Assembly: GCA_002633005.1 (NCBI GenBank) | Contig: NMRA01000012.1 | Location: forward strand, 1,478,357-1,542,356 | Reading direction: 5' to 3' | DNA from: Phoronis australis | Lineage: Eukaryota; Phoronida; Phoronidae | Length of the DNA: 64,000 bases | Part shown: in pieces, positions 25,501 to 35,342 of the stretch | Layout of the letters: every line of letters begins with the position of its first letter | How positions within the stretch are numbered: the stretch's first letter is position 1 | The notes under the pieces: generated by a model | Databases searched by the model: none | What the model saw: the letters and a program-made list of their open reading frames with translations, nothing else | Told to the model about the DNA's origin: nothing | Made by a program: the position numbers and the translations under genes

Positions 25501-28500
25501 TTTGCTTAACGTTTGACACTTTTTAGTGTTTATTGTCGTGATGATGCTTTAGCAATTAAAGTGAAACGTTGAGCATGAAAATCTACGTAGTGGTGCTGGT
25601 TTTTAAATTTCTTTTTATGATTTGGCCAAAATGCGTCCATCTTGATCACTAAATTTGTTTTGGTATCAGACGGCAGACCAAAATGGAATGTAATAGGTTA
25701 TTGTATTTGCCTCTCGATATTAAAGAATGTATTTTCAGGTAACTGTTGTTTCAAGTACTTTTCACCAATATTCCAGTGGCGATCGTGATCATAAATTCGT
25801 ACTCTGTCAAGATGGCCGCCAAGGTCCAAGTCTTTTGTATGTTTGCTAAACTGGCTGCGCTTGCCATGATTATTGTCGGCGGTATCATCATGTTGGCACA
25901 AGGTATGAATTTTCTGATCTGCTCACGCCTATCATTTCAGCACCTCTTAAAATGCGTGTTTTCACCAGTGTGTAAAGACATTTCCACGACTTGTATCAGT
26001 GAGCGAACACCAACCGTATGTGAAGTTACACGTACCTCAATGCGAGCTCGTGTGGTCCTACGCTCTTTCGAATGTTTTCATAAATTAAGCCCAAAGAGTT
26101 GTAATAGCGTCGGTTATTGTTTGGGCGTTTTGAATGTAAGCGCCATCAGGGATCGCTTGCTGTATAAAGTCACGTTAACTTATTGACGCCGTTCCTTAGA
26201 TACTCTTTTGGTAGTCTTTGGCTTTAAGGTTGTCTCCAGCCATATTTAGTGGTCTCTATTCTAACTCGTATATAAAAAACTGAGCTTTGTCAACTAGTAG
26301 AAGATTAGGGAATGTGAAAATACTTTTTGTATTAATGTACCATTATTATTTTTCGTAAAAACCTTTTTTAAGTCAAAATTTTATTTGTAGGAAAGGTATA
26401 TTCATAGCAAAATAACCCCTTGGTCGATTTTAATGAAACTTTTTTAAATGAAAACTTCACCAGTTACCTCAATAACGTTGTTAGGAATTTTCGATTAGTC
26501 TTTTTGTTTGGTTTCTATGACAAATCAACTCGCACGTAAGGTATCTTTTTAGAAACCGTAAGTCGTATTCGTTTTGTTACATTACGCAAACAATAGGTCT
26601 TTATATCAAAAATCCTACCAGTGTTTTGAAACTGATGACTAAATATTAAGTTTGGAAAGTTTCAGCAAAATCCACCAAGCCGTTTTCGAGAAATCGTGTT
26701 CCTAATTTCAAATGAAGTCGATTTGCCGAAGCCGAGAAAAAGCCGATTAAACTGGGACAAGTGAAAATCTCCGAGTGTTCGGTTATTATTCGGTGAAAGC
26801 TTGTTTTCGGTACACATAATCTATACAAGCTATTTCAACATTCACTCGCAAAGTCAACTGATTTTGCAGTGCGTAGTTAACTTAAATTATCATTAAAACG
26901 TACCGGTCCCAGCTAACTACTGTTGTTTACGACCATTTGACCTACTTTATATGTAAATAGGTCACAGTTCATTGTTATACACATAGCCTGTACGTCACGT
27001 GCTGGGAGACTGATAGTACAAAACCAAGTAAGAAATGGGTAACAAAAATCGAATCAGTGGTTAAAGCATGTCGTTAGCATGAGACCGAAACATTGAAATG
27101 TCACGTGATTGCTTGAATGAAGGAATTAGGGTGAGGATTTATCTCTTTTCACAATTGGCTGTGTTCATGACCACAGAGGCCTGAGGCGACAGTAGCATTC
27201 GTTCTGAATGCCAACGGTCGTATGCATGTAGACGCACGACTCCCTTAGGATCAAAACAACGTTTTGTCTCTGTTGTCCCCGCAACAGGACGTGCAACTTG
27301 ACTGTGACGAAAACAAATAGCTCACTTGCGAGTTTCTCGCTAGTCACTGTGACGTCACCGGAAAGGGGGCAAAATCCGCCATATTGGTCTTGTTTTGCCC
27401 CGAGTCTTTGCTACACACGCTAAAACTTACTGGAGTTCTTATGGTGAATTTTACGCTTAAAACGTTAAAACAACTTAAGATATGGTAGATGGGTCGTGGA
27501 ATAACTGTGAATAGACGAAGAAAATGTGACCTTATTATGTTGTGCCAAGCTGTGAACGGACTGAAATTGGAACTTAACCCGCTCTAGGCCTGAATGGCGC
27601 AGGCATACAGGGGCGATAGTGTATCCCCTTAAAAAGATATTCACTTCAAAATACAGCAAATAAAATCAAATGAAACATGCATATGTGCACATGAAGTTAT
27701 AATTAACACATACCCTGACTCTGGACACAATTTAGTCTACAAATAACTTGAGCATATTCATGAAAACCTCCGGGTTCTCTCGAGTTTCTCNNNNNNNNNN
27801 NNNNNNNNNNNNNNNNNNNNNNNNNNNNNNNNNNNNNNNNNNNNNNNNNNNNNNNNNNNNNNNNNNNNNNNNNNNNNNNNNNNNNNNNNNNNNNNNNNNN
27901 NNNNNNNNNNNNNNNNNNNNNNNNNNNNNNNNNNNNNNNNNNNNNNNNNNNNNNNNNNNNNNNNNNNNNNNNNNNNNNNNNNNNNNNNNNNNNNNNNNNN
28001 NNNNNNNNNNNNNNNNNNNNNNNNNNNNNNNNNNNNNNNNNNNNNNNNNNNNNNNNNNNNNNNNNNNNNNNNNNNNNNNNNNNNNNNNNNNNNNNNNNNN
28101 NNNNNNNNNNNNNNNNNNNNNNNNNNNNNNNNNNNNNNNNNNNNNNNNNNNNNNNNNNNNNNNNNNNNNNNNNNNNNNNNNNNNNNNNNNNNNNNNNNNN
28201 NNNNNNNNNNNNNNNNNNNNNNNNNNNNNNNNNNNNNNNNNNNNNNNNNNNNNNNNNNNNNNNNNNNNNNNNNNNNNNNNNNNNNNNNNNNNNNNNNNNN
28301 NNNNNNNNNNNNNNNNNNNNNNNNNNNNNNNNNNNNNNNNNNNNNNNNNNNNNNNNNNNNNNNNNNNNNNNNNNNNNNNNNNNNNNNNNNNNNNNNNNNN
28401 NNNNNNNNNNNNNNNNNNNNNNNNNNNNNNNNNNNNNNNNNNNNNNNNNNNNNNNNNNNNNNNNNNNNNNNNNNNNNNNNNNNNNNNNNNNNNNNNNNNN

Positions 28501-28557
28501 NNNNNNNNNNNNNNNNNNNNNNNNNNNNNNNNNNNNNNNNNNNNNNNNNNNNNNNNN

Positions 28558-28597
<40 letters not shown>

Positions 28598-31500
28598 ATG
28601 GCTAGTGCGAAGAAAGCAAAAGTGGATCGAGTCACCTTCAAATTGTTAATGCACTTATTTTACCAAAAATGGCTTGAATGACATCTGGTTAGGCTATTTT
28701 TGGGGGCTGACCAAAGAATGTATATGAATGGTAGCGTTTTAGACTACTGGCAATCAGAAACTTTCCTATTCTATTATGGTGGTCACATAAAAGGAAAACG
28801 AAAATTACCGCAAAATCTGGTAGGCAAGTGAACCGAGCATGCGCACTCCACTGAATTAAAATCCGGAAATTCATTCACTGAAGAAAGCGCACTCTAACAA
28901 TCAATGACGGTAGTAACAAGAATTTCCGAGCATAGTGATGTGTGACACGTGACAAATGGCGCCCTTTTACGTATAAGCATTAGGCGAGCTTTCGTCCGAT
29001 ATAATCGTGGGCAGTGCACCACAGGGGGATGGGGTGGAGCTATAGCCCCCACTTTTTCCAGTGCTGAGTCGCCCATGATAATAGGTACAAAAAATGGATA
29101 CTTGATGCAGTCAGCCCTGCCTGACTACTGTGTAATATTTGAATCCAATTTCTACAGGGCGCACTGAACATCTAGCTACTGGATTTGAAGGAACGAGCGC
29201 AAACCCCTCTTTGATTGCATTAGCGTTTTACGACGGGCTTTGGGCATATGACGGTTGGAACAACCTGAACTACGTCACGGAGGAATTAAAGAATCCTGTT
29301 AAGTAAGTAAGGACAGAAATATAGCTGAGCGTGTGTGAAAATGTGTAGACCAGTTCCTAACACAGGCTGGAGTCTCCGATCTATTCTGGCCCATGAATGG
29401 CCATAAGATGACGACCAACGAAGGCTCATCCTCTCATCAAGGATACAGGTAAGTTTAATAATTTGTGTAATATGCCAGCCCGGTAGTGGCAACATCTTTA
29501 TAAGGTGACATCCCGTTTATACTGCGTTGGTGTTAGTTCGTAGTAAATGCTCTGATACAAACCATATCTTACGGACTGTACTTTTGTCTTTGTCTTCTAC
29601 GGCTTAAATGTATATTTTTGCCGAATTAAATTCTATAGTTTTGCTGATATTTGGCTAAATGTACAAGCTTGTCGATAAGTTCTTACATAACCTTAGAGCT
29701 ATTTTTTTCATTGTGAACTCGAAATCTCGCGTTTTTTCACTACAACTCTCGAGTTTTTACTTAAATTCCAGCTTGAAACTAAAGATCATCAAGTGCAAAC
29801 TTGGACTAGCTGTATAAACCAGACTATACTCAAGCACACAGAAATAGATCTTAATCCCGCGTTTGTAGCAAAGTAGTACGGAAAACGACCTTAATAGTTT
29901 CGAGCTCGAGTTTGAGTTCACTGAAAGATTGGATCCCGGGCCCGGAACACGTTACGCACTTAATGCGTGCATGAATAGTATTTAGGACTACTCTGAAGCT
30001 TGTTGATGTGCGTTTAGACGATCTTTAGTGCAAAAAACTGGGACCTCCTTCACAAAATTGTTCTGGCCAGGGTACCCATGGGGTAAATCAAGCACTGGCA
30101 GTTGGAAAATGCTTTCAGAATTTGTCCCTTTTCTTGTTTTTGTCTTATCTTTGTCCTCCCGAATGCCCCCGACCGTTAGCCTATGCCGATTGTCACAGGT
30201 TCACTCTGATGTCTGCAAATTGTTGGAGGGTGTGTGCCCCCCGCTTCATACGGCCCTGGGCGTTGGTTCTAAAGTATATATTTCACATGTTCTGTTTATT
30301 TTTGGAAGAATTTTATTGCTTGGTCTGCATTTATAAACAAACATCTGTTTGGGTACGAGACATTTCTTTGACTAGGATAAGTCTCTTCAGTGTCTGCCTG
30401 TTTCAGGAATCTGCCGCGGGCCATCATCATTGGTATTCCACTCGTGACGATCCTCTACCTTTTGACCAACATATCATATTTTACTGTAATGTCTGCTCCG
30501 GAACTGCTGGCCTCCAGCGCTGTTGGCGTCGTGAGTAAAAGTCCAACTTTGAGCGCAGTTGTAAGAGAATCGCTGGAAGTACCGTACGTCCGAGACTTTC
30601 CTTATCCTAATGACACAGTAGTCAGCCGCAGGATTTGAAATTAATTATAATGTATGCATAACTTTTTCTCATGAAGTGGCCTCAGTTACAGAATATTGGT
30701 CAGTGGCGGATTTGGGGGGGGGGAGAAGGGGGCCATGCCCCCCACACTCTTCCAGATTCCATTTGGTAATTCGGGGGTGCGAATGTCTGACGGGCAAAAT
30801 CCTGGCTAATACTCTGCTCTGGCCCCCCCATAACTAAAAATCCTGAATCCGCCCCTGGTGGTAACTTAATAAGCATGCAAATTCCACTGGAACTATTGCT
30901 AATACGAAAACCCTAATGTCATTTCCTAGAAAAGCGCTTTCCATGACTACATTCAATAGTATTTTGTAGACGTGGGGCGAGCAAGTTATTGGAGGAGCGG
31001 CCATCATAATACCCATAGCAGTGGCCCTTTCTACGTTTGGTGCAGCCAATGGGACTGCATTTTCCGGCGGTCGTTTGCTCTTCGTATCTGCACGTGAAGG
31101 TCACATGATGAGTGTGTTGTCCATGGTTCACGCTAAACGACTAACTCCGATGCCTTCACTTGTCTTCACAGTAAGTCACTCGAAGAGGTCTTACAGCAAA
31201 AAACTATTCTAGTGGCTCATGCGTTTTGAATAAAAATAGGTACGAATTTTTAAAATTTCTAACTTCAATGTTCAAAATCAATATTTAGAAATCTTTTTCA
31301 GGATACTCGAAATTGTAGTTTTGCTTCGAGTTTTATTCGGGTTATCAGGGGCGCCTTCAATAAGCCTACAGTTTCGAGAGACACTTGAAGTGAGAAATCT
31401 TGGCATTGGAATAATGATTATTTTGTTGTTGTTTTTTTTGTCATAATCCAACATTCCGTCTTAGTCGTCCAATCACTATCTGTGGCAGCCGCTGTGCCAG

Positions 31501-34500
31501 GGTAGCTCATGTACGTTAGTAAGGTCACAAGCTAAGTCGTCAAACGCAGCGAGTGTGCTTGGGGAGTTTGCACGTAATCTCATAAACGCATGGGCGCCAC
31601 AGACAGCGATTTGACGGCTAAGCCGGAATGCTGGATTATGGGAGATTTTACACATCTAGTTACTGGACATGAAATTTTAAGAATACAGAGACGTGCAACA
31701 CCATAGGTTACGTAGTGATTTAGGCAGCTGGGACAAAATTGTAGTGAAACGGAATCATGGAGCAGTTGAGTATGCATACTTAAAGCTGTAATAAGTTTTG
31801 TAAATTTGAATATCTGCACGCACCAGGAGACCTAGGATGAAATGTAGGCACTTGTAACTAATGGGGCACATGTCTCATCACCGCCAGTTCAAATTGCGGG
31901 AGAGGTGTGTTAGCGGTTCCAATTTCTTGGTGACTCTCTTCTGCCATTGTTGAAACCATTCACAAAGTAGATGCTGTCATTTCGGAAGATCGTCGTTTAA
32001 CTTACTCAAGACCTAAAGATTATTGTACGGGCAATTTAAGATCGATGTCTTTATGGTGAATTTACAGGCTCCTTACAACTTCCCATGGCAAACAGGAATG
32101 AGACAATTGTCCCAAGGTTCCGTATGCCGAGAGAACCAACTATTGGCTTTGACAGATTAGTTATTGTCTAAAACATGGTCCTTCAATGTGATCCAGAGAG
32201 TGCAGTCAAATCAATGGAAGCAGTTTAAATAACCATCCCCAAAACTGAGCTGTACTCTCCTGGATCCACTGTGTCCATGTAACAGAAATTTCAGTAGAAG
32301 TTATAGTCTGTAAATTGCTCCATAACCTATGGAGACGCACATCTTTGTGCTGGTGAAACTTTATCTTTCTGCACTACCCAGTAGGGGATTACAAAATATC
32401 CTTATCGAACGCTGCATGTCAACTGTTGGTTCGCTAGCACCAGAATTTCTGAAAGCACGCTTGCCTGCAAAAGCTCCTTGAATTTCTCAATTATCCATTA
32501 CTGTTTTCCAGGGTATAATAGCAATCATTATGATCATTCCGGGAGACATCTTTACGCTGATCGACTTCTTCAGTTTCACCGCTTGGTTGTTCTACGGCGC
32601 CACTATGCTTTCCTTGATCGTAATGAGGTTTACGAAGAAAGACGTCCCCAGGCCCTATAAGGTGACCAGTCTAATATGTGATATTATGCAGCTTCGTCCC
32701 CAAGCCTCAAGATGGCGCTGATCGGTTTAGCCACTTAGGCTTGATGAAGAAATACGTCCCTTCTGCGCGCTGATTGGCCGTAGACGACGTTCACCGCTCA
32801 CAAGAGCTACTCAAGAAACCTTCAAACATTTAAATCTCTGAATACCTAAATACCAGTTCTTGAAAATTCTTGTCCTTGATTATTTTTCCAAAAATTAAAC
32901 AAGATCTAAACACAGAATATAACTATTTTCACTGCCGTTGTTGTTGCTACCATTGGTGATTCGGAAGCATAAGACACTGTTTTCTAACGTAGAAAATAAA
33001 TCCGAAACTACAAAGGGCGATCCAGATCCTCTAAAGGATACACTTGCGTGTTGAAAAGTAGAATACATATACGTAAATAAAACAACAAAAATGGATGCAT
33101 TTTTGTTGTTTTATTTACGTGTACACTGTTTTCGTTATGTTTGAACTAAAAGGTGCTCGCGTAGGCCTACTTATTGTCAATTCTGATTTTTTGAAAGCAC
33201 CATAGAATTTATCCTGTCTTGAATTCAAATAAATCAATTTTCAATGATCTAACTCTAAGTTGCTGCATAAATACCGCTCAATTTGATAATTTGTGTTATA
33301 ACACAGCAATTTTCAGACGTGATGCAACATAATATCATTCGTGATTTTCCGTCGATTTCTGTAAGAATGTGTCAGAATTCTTACAAGTGAATCTCCCCTC
33401 ACCTTTCAGCGCCAGCTTGAGGGTTGCGGAAGACGCTAGGCATTATGATGACATAAACAAACGGATGACTTTTGTATTATTCTAGAAAGAATTCAAAAAC
33501 TTTCTAACTTCGAAACATTATATCTCAGAAATCGCTCACCGGATTCAAATAAAACCTTCAGATTCTATGCTTTACGCTCTGTTCTCCAATACGCTTGCGG
33601 TTGCGAAATGTTTTTACATTGACTCACTTTTGCATGAGGATTATCAAAAATAGGAGTTATGTTAAAAATTTAGGAAACCGTTACTGATTTTTGAGAGTTC
33701 ATCTTGCACATTTATATCAAAGAAACTTGATCACGTGATTGTTGCGTTTGGGTTGATAAGGACGCACCTTTTTTTGTTGAATTTTACTAAAAATACGTGA
33801 TCTCGTAACCCAATCATTGACAGATGGGTATAGAGGGAAGAGTAAATTTCTACAGACTTTCTTCTTTGAGAAAATGTTAACAGACTTGTCCAAAGGTCCT
33901 ACATAACCTTAAACACCTCGCCAACTGCATAAAATTTCTGTTCAAACAAATCGAACTTTAGAAGATTAACAGTTTTGTCACATGTAATTGGGCGAGCCGA
34001 CTTGCTCTAAACTTTATACAAGACTCTTAAAAATGACCTAACTTGCCAAACGAAATAATAATTTTCCTTCGTGCAAAAGTTTACAAAAAGACATAGTCAC
34101 GTGACCTAATTAACAACAGAATGGTATAAAGTCACACCTGACATTGTACCAGCTTTTTACTGTGTGAAAATATATAATTTTACTGAGATAAATCTATAGT
34201 TTTTCAGACATTTGGGTAAATACACAGACTAACAACTCTATGCAATAGTTGGTGAAGTAATCTGTCAAACCAAAGTAGAACATGACAGAACATTCATACA
34301 GAAGAACTGAAAGATTTGTATTTAGAAACGTGATGCAATACAAGCATACAGTATAAGTATTTGTGACGTTACATGGGTTGTGATGCTTGTTCAGCTAATT
34401 GACATTGTCTTTTGCAGGTGCCGATCATCATCCCCATAATCATCCTACTCGCCTCAATATACCTGGTGGTCGCGCCTATCATTCAGAATCCTGCTATAGA

Positions 34501-35342
34501 GTTTTTATATGCCTTCTTGTTCATTATCGGTGGACTTCTCGTTTACGTTCCCTTTGTGCACTTCAAAATATCTCCCCGTTTTATGGGTAAGTCTGTAATG
34601 GAAAATGTCTGCGTAAACCTGGGGTGGGTACAGTAGACCCAAAACACTCGCGAAACACTTGAGGTTAGAAATCGTTGCTGGAAATAAAGCAGTAAAGTCT
34701 GTGCAACATTCCTACCTAACCGACCAATCACATTTTGCTTAAGTACTTGTAAGGCCGCGGGGATACTTGAGAAACTCACCTTTCACTCGTGCGATATCGC
34801 GAGGTCTTGTTTTTTTCTCGAGATTATCGTGTCTACTGAACACATCTTGGATCTTTCCCTTCTGGAATCCTAAAGTAGGGCGCCATGGACGTTGTTATTA
34901 TAGAAGTCCTCATGGGCGGCGCACCATAGGGGGCTGGAGTGCTGTAGCTCCCCACTTTTTCAGTGCTGCGCCGCCCATGGTCCTGAGTAAGACCAACTCA
35001 TGACGACATACGAAAACATATTACTGAAGGCTGGCAGTCTTCCAATGGGACTGGCTGCTTTTGTTTGGCTTCCTGGGGGCGTGCTCTTGGAAACTGAGTA
35101 AAAGTGCACTGGGATAACTAAATACCTGAAACAAAAGTGGATTGATGGCGCTTTTGTACATTTGAAATGAAGGACCTATGAAATTAAACCGATATGTTTC
35201 AATCACATTTATCGTATGAGAACTAATCAATGTTTATAATGAACACTGATGTCAATGACCTAATTTTGTTGTAGATTACATCACAATGTTTTTTCAACTC
35301 CTGTTCGAAGTCGTACCAACCGAGACGATGCCAGAGGATTAA
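13338..35342 (+). CDS. SLC7-family amino-acid transporter light chain, copy B (complete except start exon)
   Basis: A multi-pass plasma-membrane amino-acid exchanger of the LeuT-fold APC superfamily, light-chain type. Coding exons: 13338-13502, 16204-16305, 20809-21051 or 24850-25092, 25777-25902, 29158-29302, 30407-30530, 30970-31170, 32512-32661, 34418-34586, 35275-35342 (TAA). All have AG/GT borders and matching phases and give 497 visible residues, the usual size minus a short N-terminus. Hallmarks: [19 protein letters not shown] leading into [13 protein letters not shown] (TM1, unwound segment); CYAELG and SGGEYAY (~93-110); Cys155, aligned with the Cys that bonds the SLC3 heavy chain; WAYDGW and VTEE (TM6, ~240-255); SAREGH (~345). 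The start codon must lie in an unseen upstream exon, because exon 1 begins with two bases of a split codon. Family certain; substrate (LAT, b0,+ or xCT-like) not resolved. Confidence 0.95.
13663..13907. mobile_element. 245-bp hAT-type MITE
   Basis: Perfect 14-base terminal inverted repeats, CAGTAGCGTGCAGA and TCTGCACGCTACTG, flanked by an 8-base duplication CTTACGCT (13655-13662) and CTTACGTT (13908-13915, one mismatch). An 8-base duplication and CAG termini are typical of hAT elements. No coding capacity. It lies in intron 1 of copy B. Confidence 0.88.
14130..16005 (+). pseudogene. 5'-truncated Tx1-like LINE reverse transcriptase
   Basis: A non-LTR retrotransposon remnant in intron 1, in the same orientation as the gene. 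In order: CRQGDPFS (RT block, ~14210), [15 protein letters not shown] (catalytic YADD, ~14318), [12 protein letters not shown] and [26 protein letters not shown] (~14665), and the C-terminal part with [20 protein letters not shown] (~15498-15560). Frameshifts and stops separate four open pieces (14254-14541, 14531-14746, 15130-15621, and the tail). It ends near an A-rich stretch at about 15980-16005. The motif set fits the Tx1 group of the L1 clade. It is inactive. Confidence 0.88.
16204..16305 (+). CDS. Copy B exon 2 (TM1 second half, TM2)
   Basis: The exon follows ...CATTTTAG and ends before GTAACT. It is 102 bases, entering two bases into a codon and leaving one base. It encodes [19 protein letters not shown] and then a hydrophobic segment ending GIIALLG. 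GSGIF is the substrate-binding unwound part of TM1. Copy C differs by one residue (Ala to Gly). Confidence 0.94.
17242..17620 (+). pseudogene. Degenerate THAP domain of the outer TTAA transposon
   Basis: The reading starts [18 protein letters not shown] proteins have C-x4-C here; the second Cys is now Arg. It is followed by [15 protein letters not shown] (THAP F-H-x-F-P motif) and, after the palindrome insertion at 17347-17443, by [11 protein letters not shown] and KKCAMPSLL, which match the THAP C-terminal HF..DY and AVPS(L/I) motifs. A TAG, a frameshift and the insertion inactivate it. A + strand frame continues to 17924 without recognisable content. Confidence 0.65.
17347..17443. mobile_element. 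97-bp perfect palindrome inserted with 8-bp target duplication
   Basis: The arms 17347-17391 and 17399-17443 are exact 45-base reverse complements around a 7-base loop (ATACTAC). GTCGTACT flanks both sides (17339-17346 and 17444-17451). This is a foldback-type insertion of hAT size specificity within the THAP reading frame. Removing it rejoins a continuous frame across the insertion site. Confidence 0.9.
18184..19805 (-). mobile_element. Inner TTAA-flanked transposon (nested, Kolobok-like)
   Basis: Begins AGGAGAATGCCA after TTAA (18180-18183) and ends TGGCATTCTCCT before TTAA (19806-19809), giving exact 12-base inverted termini. It carries a THAP domain on the minus strand (19320-19640). The terminal AGGAGAA is shared with the surrounding element, so the two are relatives, one inserted in the other. 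Length is 1622 bp. Beyond the THAP piece no transposase core is recognisable. Confidence 0.78.
19320..19640 (-). pseudogene. THAP-domain fragment of the inner transposon
   Basis: Read on the minus strand: CIVPACSN (the C-x4-C pair), an in-frame [19 protein letters not shown] (the THAP hydrophobic F-x-x-P region and invariant Trp), then [12 protein letters not shown] (the C-x2-H pair). All four zinc ligands are present, so apart from one stop codon the domain is well preserved. The frame from the internal Met runs 73 codons to 19320. It is likely the DNA-binding N-terminus of the element's transposase. Confidence 0.72.
20160..20295. other. Intron-2 block shared by copies B and C
   Basis: About 115 bases here (ACTGGCACGAAGTTCACGGC through TCTAAACTGGGTAAAGAAC) are roughly 90% identical to about 51608-51725 in copy C intron 2, much closer than the surrounding intron. 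A frame stays open in both (WRNN(Q/E)FFPS), but there are no splice sites or phases to make it an exon. Confidence 0.55.
20809..21051 (+). CDS. Copy B exon 3, version a (TM3 and linker Cys)
   Basis: The exon follows CCCTGCAG and ends before GTGAGT. It is 243 bases, entering two bases into a codon and leaving one base. It encodes [22 protein letters not shown], a hydrophobic stretch ending VLVIRPSS, and [13 protein letters not shown] with the conserved cysteine. The second version at 24850-25092 has exactly the same length and phases and about 64% identical residues. Confidence 0.93.
21278..21725. mobile_element. AAGGTTATGTAG-type MITE, best copy
   Basis: The terminal inverted repeats AAGGTTATGTAG (21278-21289) and CTACATAACCTT (21714-21725) are exact. 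The 448-bp interior has the family phrases AAATTTGACTAAGTTTGG, TTAATGATTGGCTATTA and TCACATGACC. Relatives occur at about 10785, 13085 (reversed), 29612, 33490, 33930, 42070, 45500, 47225 (reversed) and 54741. It is non-coding. Confidence 0.75.
22240..22304. repeat. Alternating purine-pyrimidine tract
   Basis: Runs of TATACATG/ATACATATGCGTATACATACACA lead into an uninterrupted CA repeat and then (CG)n at about 22283-22304. This composition favours left-handed DNA and slippage. Nothing indicates a gene function. Confidence 0.75.
22341..22639. mobile_element. Possible ~300-bp MITE
   Basis: The left end CTACACACAACCTACCC and the reversed right end CCACACACAGACTTACCC look like diverged inverted termini of about 25 bases. 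The interior is richer in GC than the surrounding intron. No target duplication was confirmed. Confidence 0.35.
22640..24849. other. Copy B intron between exon versions 3a and 3b
   Basis: No gene was seen. The part just before 24850 (around 24640-24720) aligns with the intron of copy C at 55860-56040, except for a 123-bp MITE found only in copy C. Confidence 0.65.
24850..25092 (+). CDS. Copy B exon 3, version b (alternative TM3 exon)
   Basis: The exon follows AATTCAG and ends before GTAAGT. It is 243 bases with the same phases as version a. It encodes [34 protein letters not shown] and [13 protein letters not shown]. Both versions keep GGEYAY and the Cys; they differ mainly just before SGGEY (GVTITR against GTFVAL), in TM3 (FLVSWVSV against FLFSWVKV) and around the Cys. 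Including both would duplicate this part of the fold, so one per transcript is expected. Confidence 0.9.
25777..25902 (+). CDS. Copy B exon 4 (TM4-TM5 region)
   Basis: The exon follows AATATTCCAG and ends before GTATGA. It is 126 bases, two bases in and one base out. It encodes [20 protein letters not shown] and a hydrophobic run ending [16 protein letters not shown] is the usual light-chain motif. An upstream AG (25738-25739) is an unlikely competitor because it would break the phase match with both exon-3 versions. Confidence 0.92.
27791..28557. other. Assembly gap (767 N)
   Basis: An unbroken run of N, followed at once by a CA repeat (28558-28592), a common cause of assembly breaks. Open frames running through it are artefacts. 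Confidence 0.99.
28558..28592. repeat. (CA)n microsatellite
   Basis: About 17 CA units directly after the gap. The true length is unknown because the left side is unsequenced. Confidence 0.95.
29007..29076. mobile_element. ~70-bp palindromic element (GGGCGGCGCA family), copy 1
   Basis: The ends TGGGCAGTGCACC and GTGCTGAGTCGCCCA, with internal GGGGGATG, ATAGCCCCC and ACTTTTTCCAGTGCTG, match the elements at 34911-34979 and 57090-57220. It is absent from the corresponding place in copy C. Confidence 0.6.
29158..29302 (+). CDS. Copy B exon 5 (TM6 region)
   Basis: The exon follows TTTCTACAG and ends before GTAAGT. It is 145 bases, two bases in and two bases out. It encodes [27 protein letters not shown] and [28 protein letters not shown] is the TM6 substrate-site motif of the family. 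Confidence 0.94.
29303..30406 (+). other. Copy B intron 5
   Basis: It holds the right end of an AAGGTTATGTAG-type MITE (about 29612-29698, ending TTACATAACCTTAG) and a diverged copy of the ~200-bp dispersed repeat (29750-29945). The overlapping + strand open frames at 30028-30538 are chance frames and run through exon 6 out of phase. Confidence 0.65.
30407..30530 (+). CDS. Copy B exon 6 (TM7)
   Basis: The exon follows CTGTTTCAG and ends before GTGAGT. It is 124 bases and completes the Lys codon begun in exon 5, giving [13 protein letters not shown]. It then encodes [12 protein letters not shown] and [13 protein letters not shown]. Phase 0 at its end. Confidence 0.93.
30701..30857. mobile_element. 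157-bp hAT-type MITE
   Basis: The termini CAGTGGCGGATT and, reversed, CAGGGGCGGATT match at 11 of 12 bases. The ends are G/C-rich. Copy C intron 6 has the site without the insert (around 60020-60040). A clean 8-base duplication is not visible, perhaps through decay. Confidence 0.7.
30970..31170 (+). CDS. Copy B exon 7 (TM8)
   Basis: The exon follows TATTTTGTAG and ends before GTAAGT. It is 201 bases, 67 codons, phase 0. It encodes [39 protein letters not shown] and [15 protein letters not shown], then KRLTPMPSL. These are standard light-chain motifs (SxREGHxP.xLSM.H..R.TPxP). Confidence 0.94.
31171..32511 (+). other. Copy B intron 7
   Basis: About 1.3 kb with no gene and no repeat with clear ends. 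The equivalent intron of copy C is longer than 3.6 kb because of a transposon. Confidence 0.7.
32512..32661 (+). CDS. Copy B exon 8 (TM9-TM10)
   Basis: The exon follows TGTTTTCCAG and ends before GTGACC. It is 150 bases, phase 0. It encodes [20 protein letters not shown] through [12 protein letters not shown]. It corresponds to copy A 9-158. Confidence 0.93.
32662..34417 (+). other. Copy B intron 8
   Basis: No gene was seen. It contains a perfect 50-base hairpin (33071-33120) and two degraded AAGGTTATGTAG-type MITE copies (about 33490-33915, whose right end reads CCTACATAACCTTAA, and about 33930-34250). It lacks the 263-bp MITE present in copy A intron 8. Confidence 0.65.
33071..33120. repeat. 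Perfect 23-bp-arm hairpin
   Basis: The arms 33071-33093 and 33098-33120 are exact reverse complements with a 4-base loop (GATG). The arm begins ACGTAAATAAAACAACAAAA. It is too AT-rich and lacks a T-tract context for a classical terminator; most likely a foldback repeat. Confidence 0.85.
34418..34586 (+). CDS. Copy B exon 9 (TM11-TM12)
   Basis: The exon follows TTTTGCAG and ends before GTAAGT. It is 169 bases. It encodes [16 protein letters not shown] and [17 protein letters not shown], then HFKISPRFM. It is nearly identical to copy A exon 9 until its last 20 bases. Confidence 0.93.
34587..35274 (+). other. Copy B intron 9
   Basis: A short intron with a 69-bp palindromic element (34911-34979). 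No other feature was seen. Confidence 0.7.
34911..34979. mobile_element. 69-bp palindromic element (GGGCGGCGCA family), copy 2
   Basis: Perfect 13-base inverted ends CATGGGCGGCGCA and TGCGCCGCCCATG surround GGGGGCT, TAGCTCCCC and ACTTTTTCAG. GTCCT occurs on both flanks (34906-34910 and 34980-34984), a possible target duplication. Confidence 0.72.
35275..35342 (+). CDS. Copy B exon 10 (C-terminal tail and stop)
   Basis: The exon follows TTGTTGTAG. It encodes [17 protein letters not shown] and then TMPED, with TAA at 35340-35342. [11 protein letters not shown] is the typical light-chain tail. A possible poly(A) signal ATTAAA lies near 35513. Confidence 0.92.

Larger units (their letters stand above)
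25903..29157 (+). other. Copy B intron 4, with assembly gap
   Basis: No gene was recognised. It contains the sequencing gap 27791-28557, a CA microsatellite, a block at 28725-28950 that aligns with copy C intron 4 (57590-57795 and 58490-58520), and a short palindromic element at 29007-29076. Confidence 0.7.

Noticed and set aside
25740-25776. Earlier acceptor AG (25738-25739) giving a longer exon 4
   Set aside because: It would break the phase match with both exon-3 versions; the AG at 25775-25776 fits and is conserved in copy C.
27703-28641. Long open frames on both strands across the run of N
   Set aside because: The frames exist only because N has no stop codons; the flanks read as CA-repeat translations.
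30122-30538. 138-codon + strand frame overlapping copy B exon 6
   Set aside because: It runs through the exon in the wrong phase; the correct exon frame gives conserved transporter residues.
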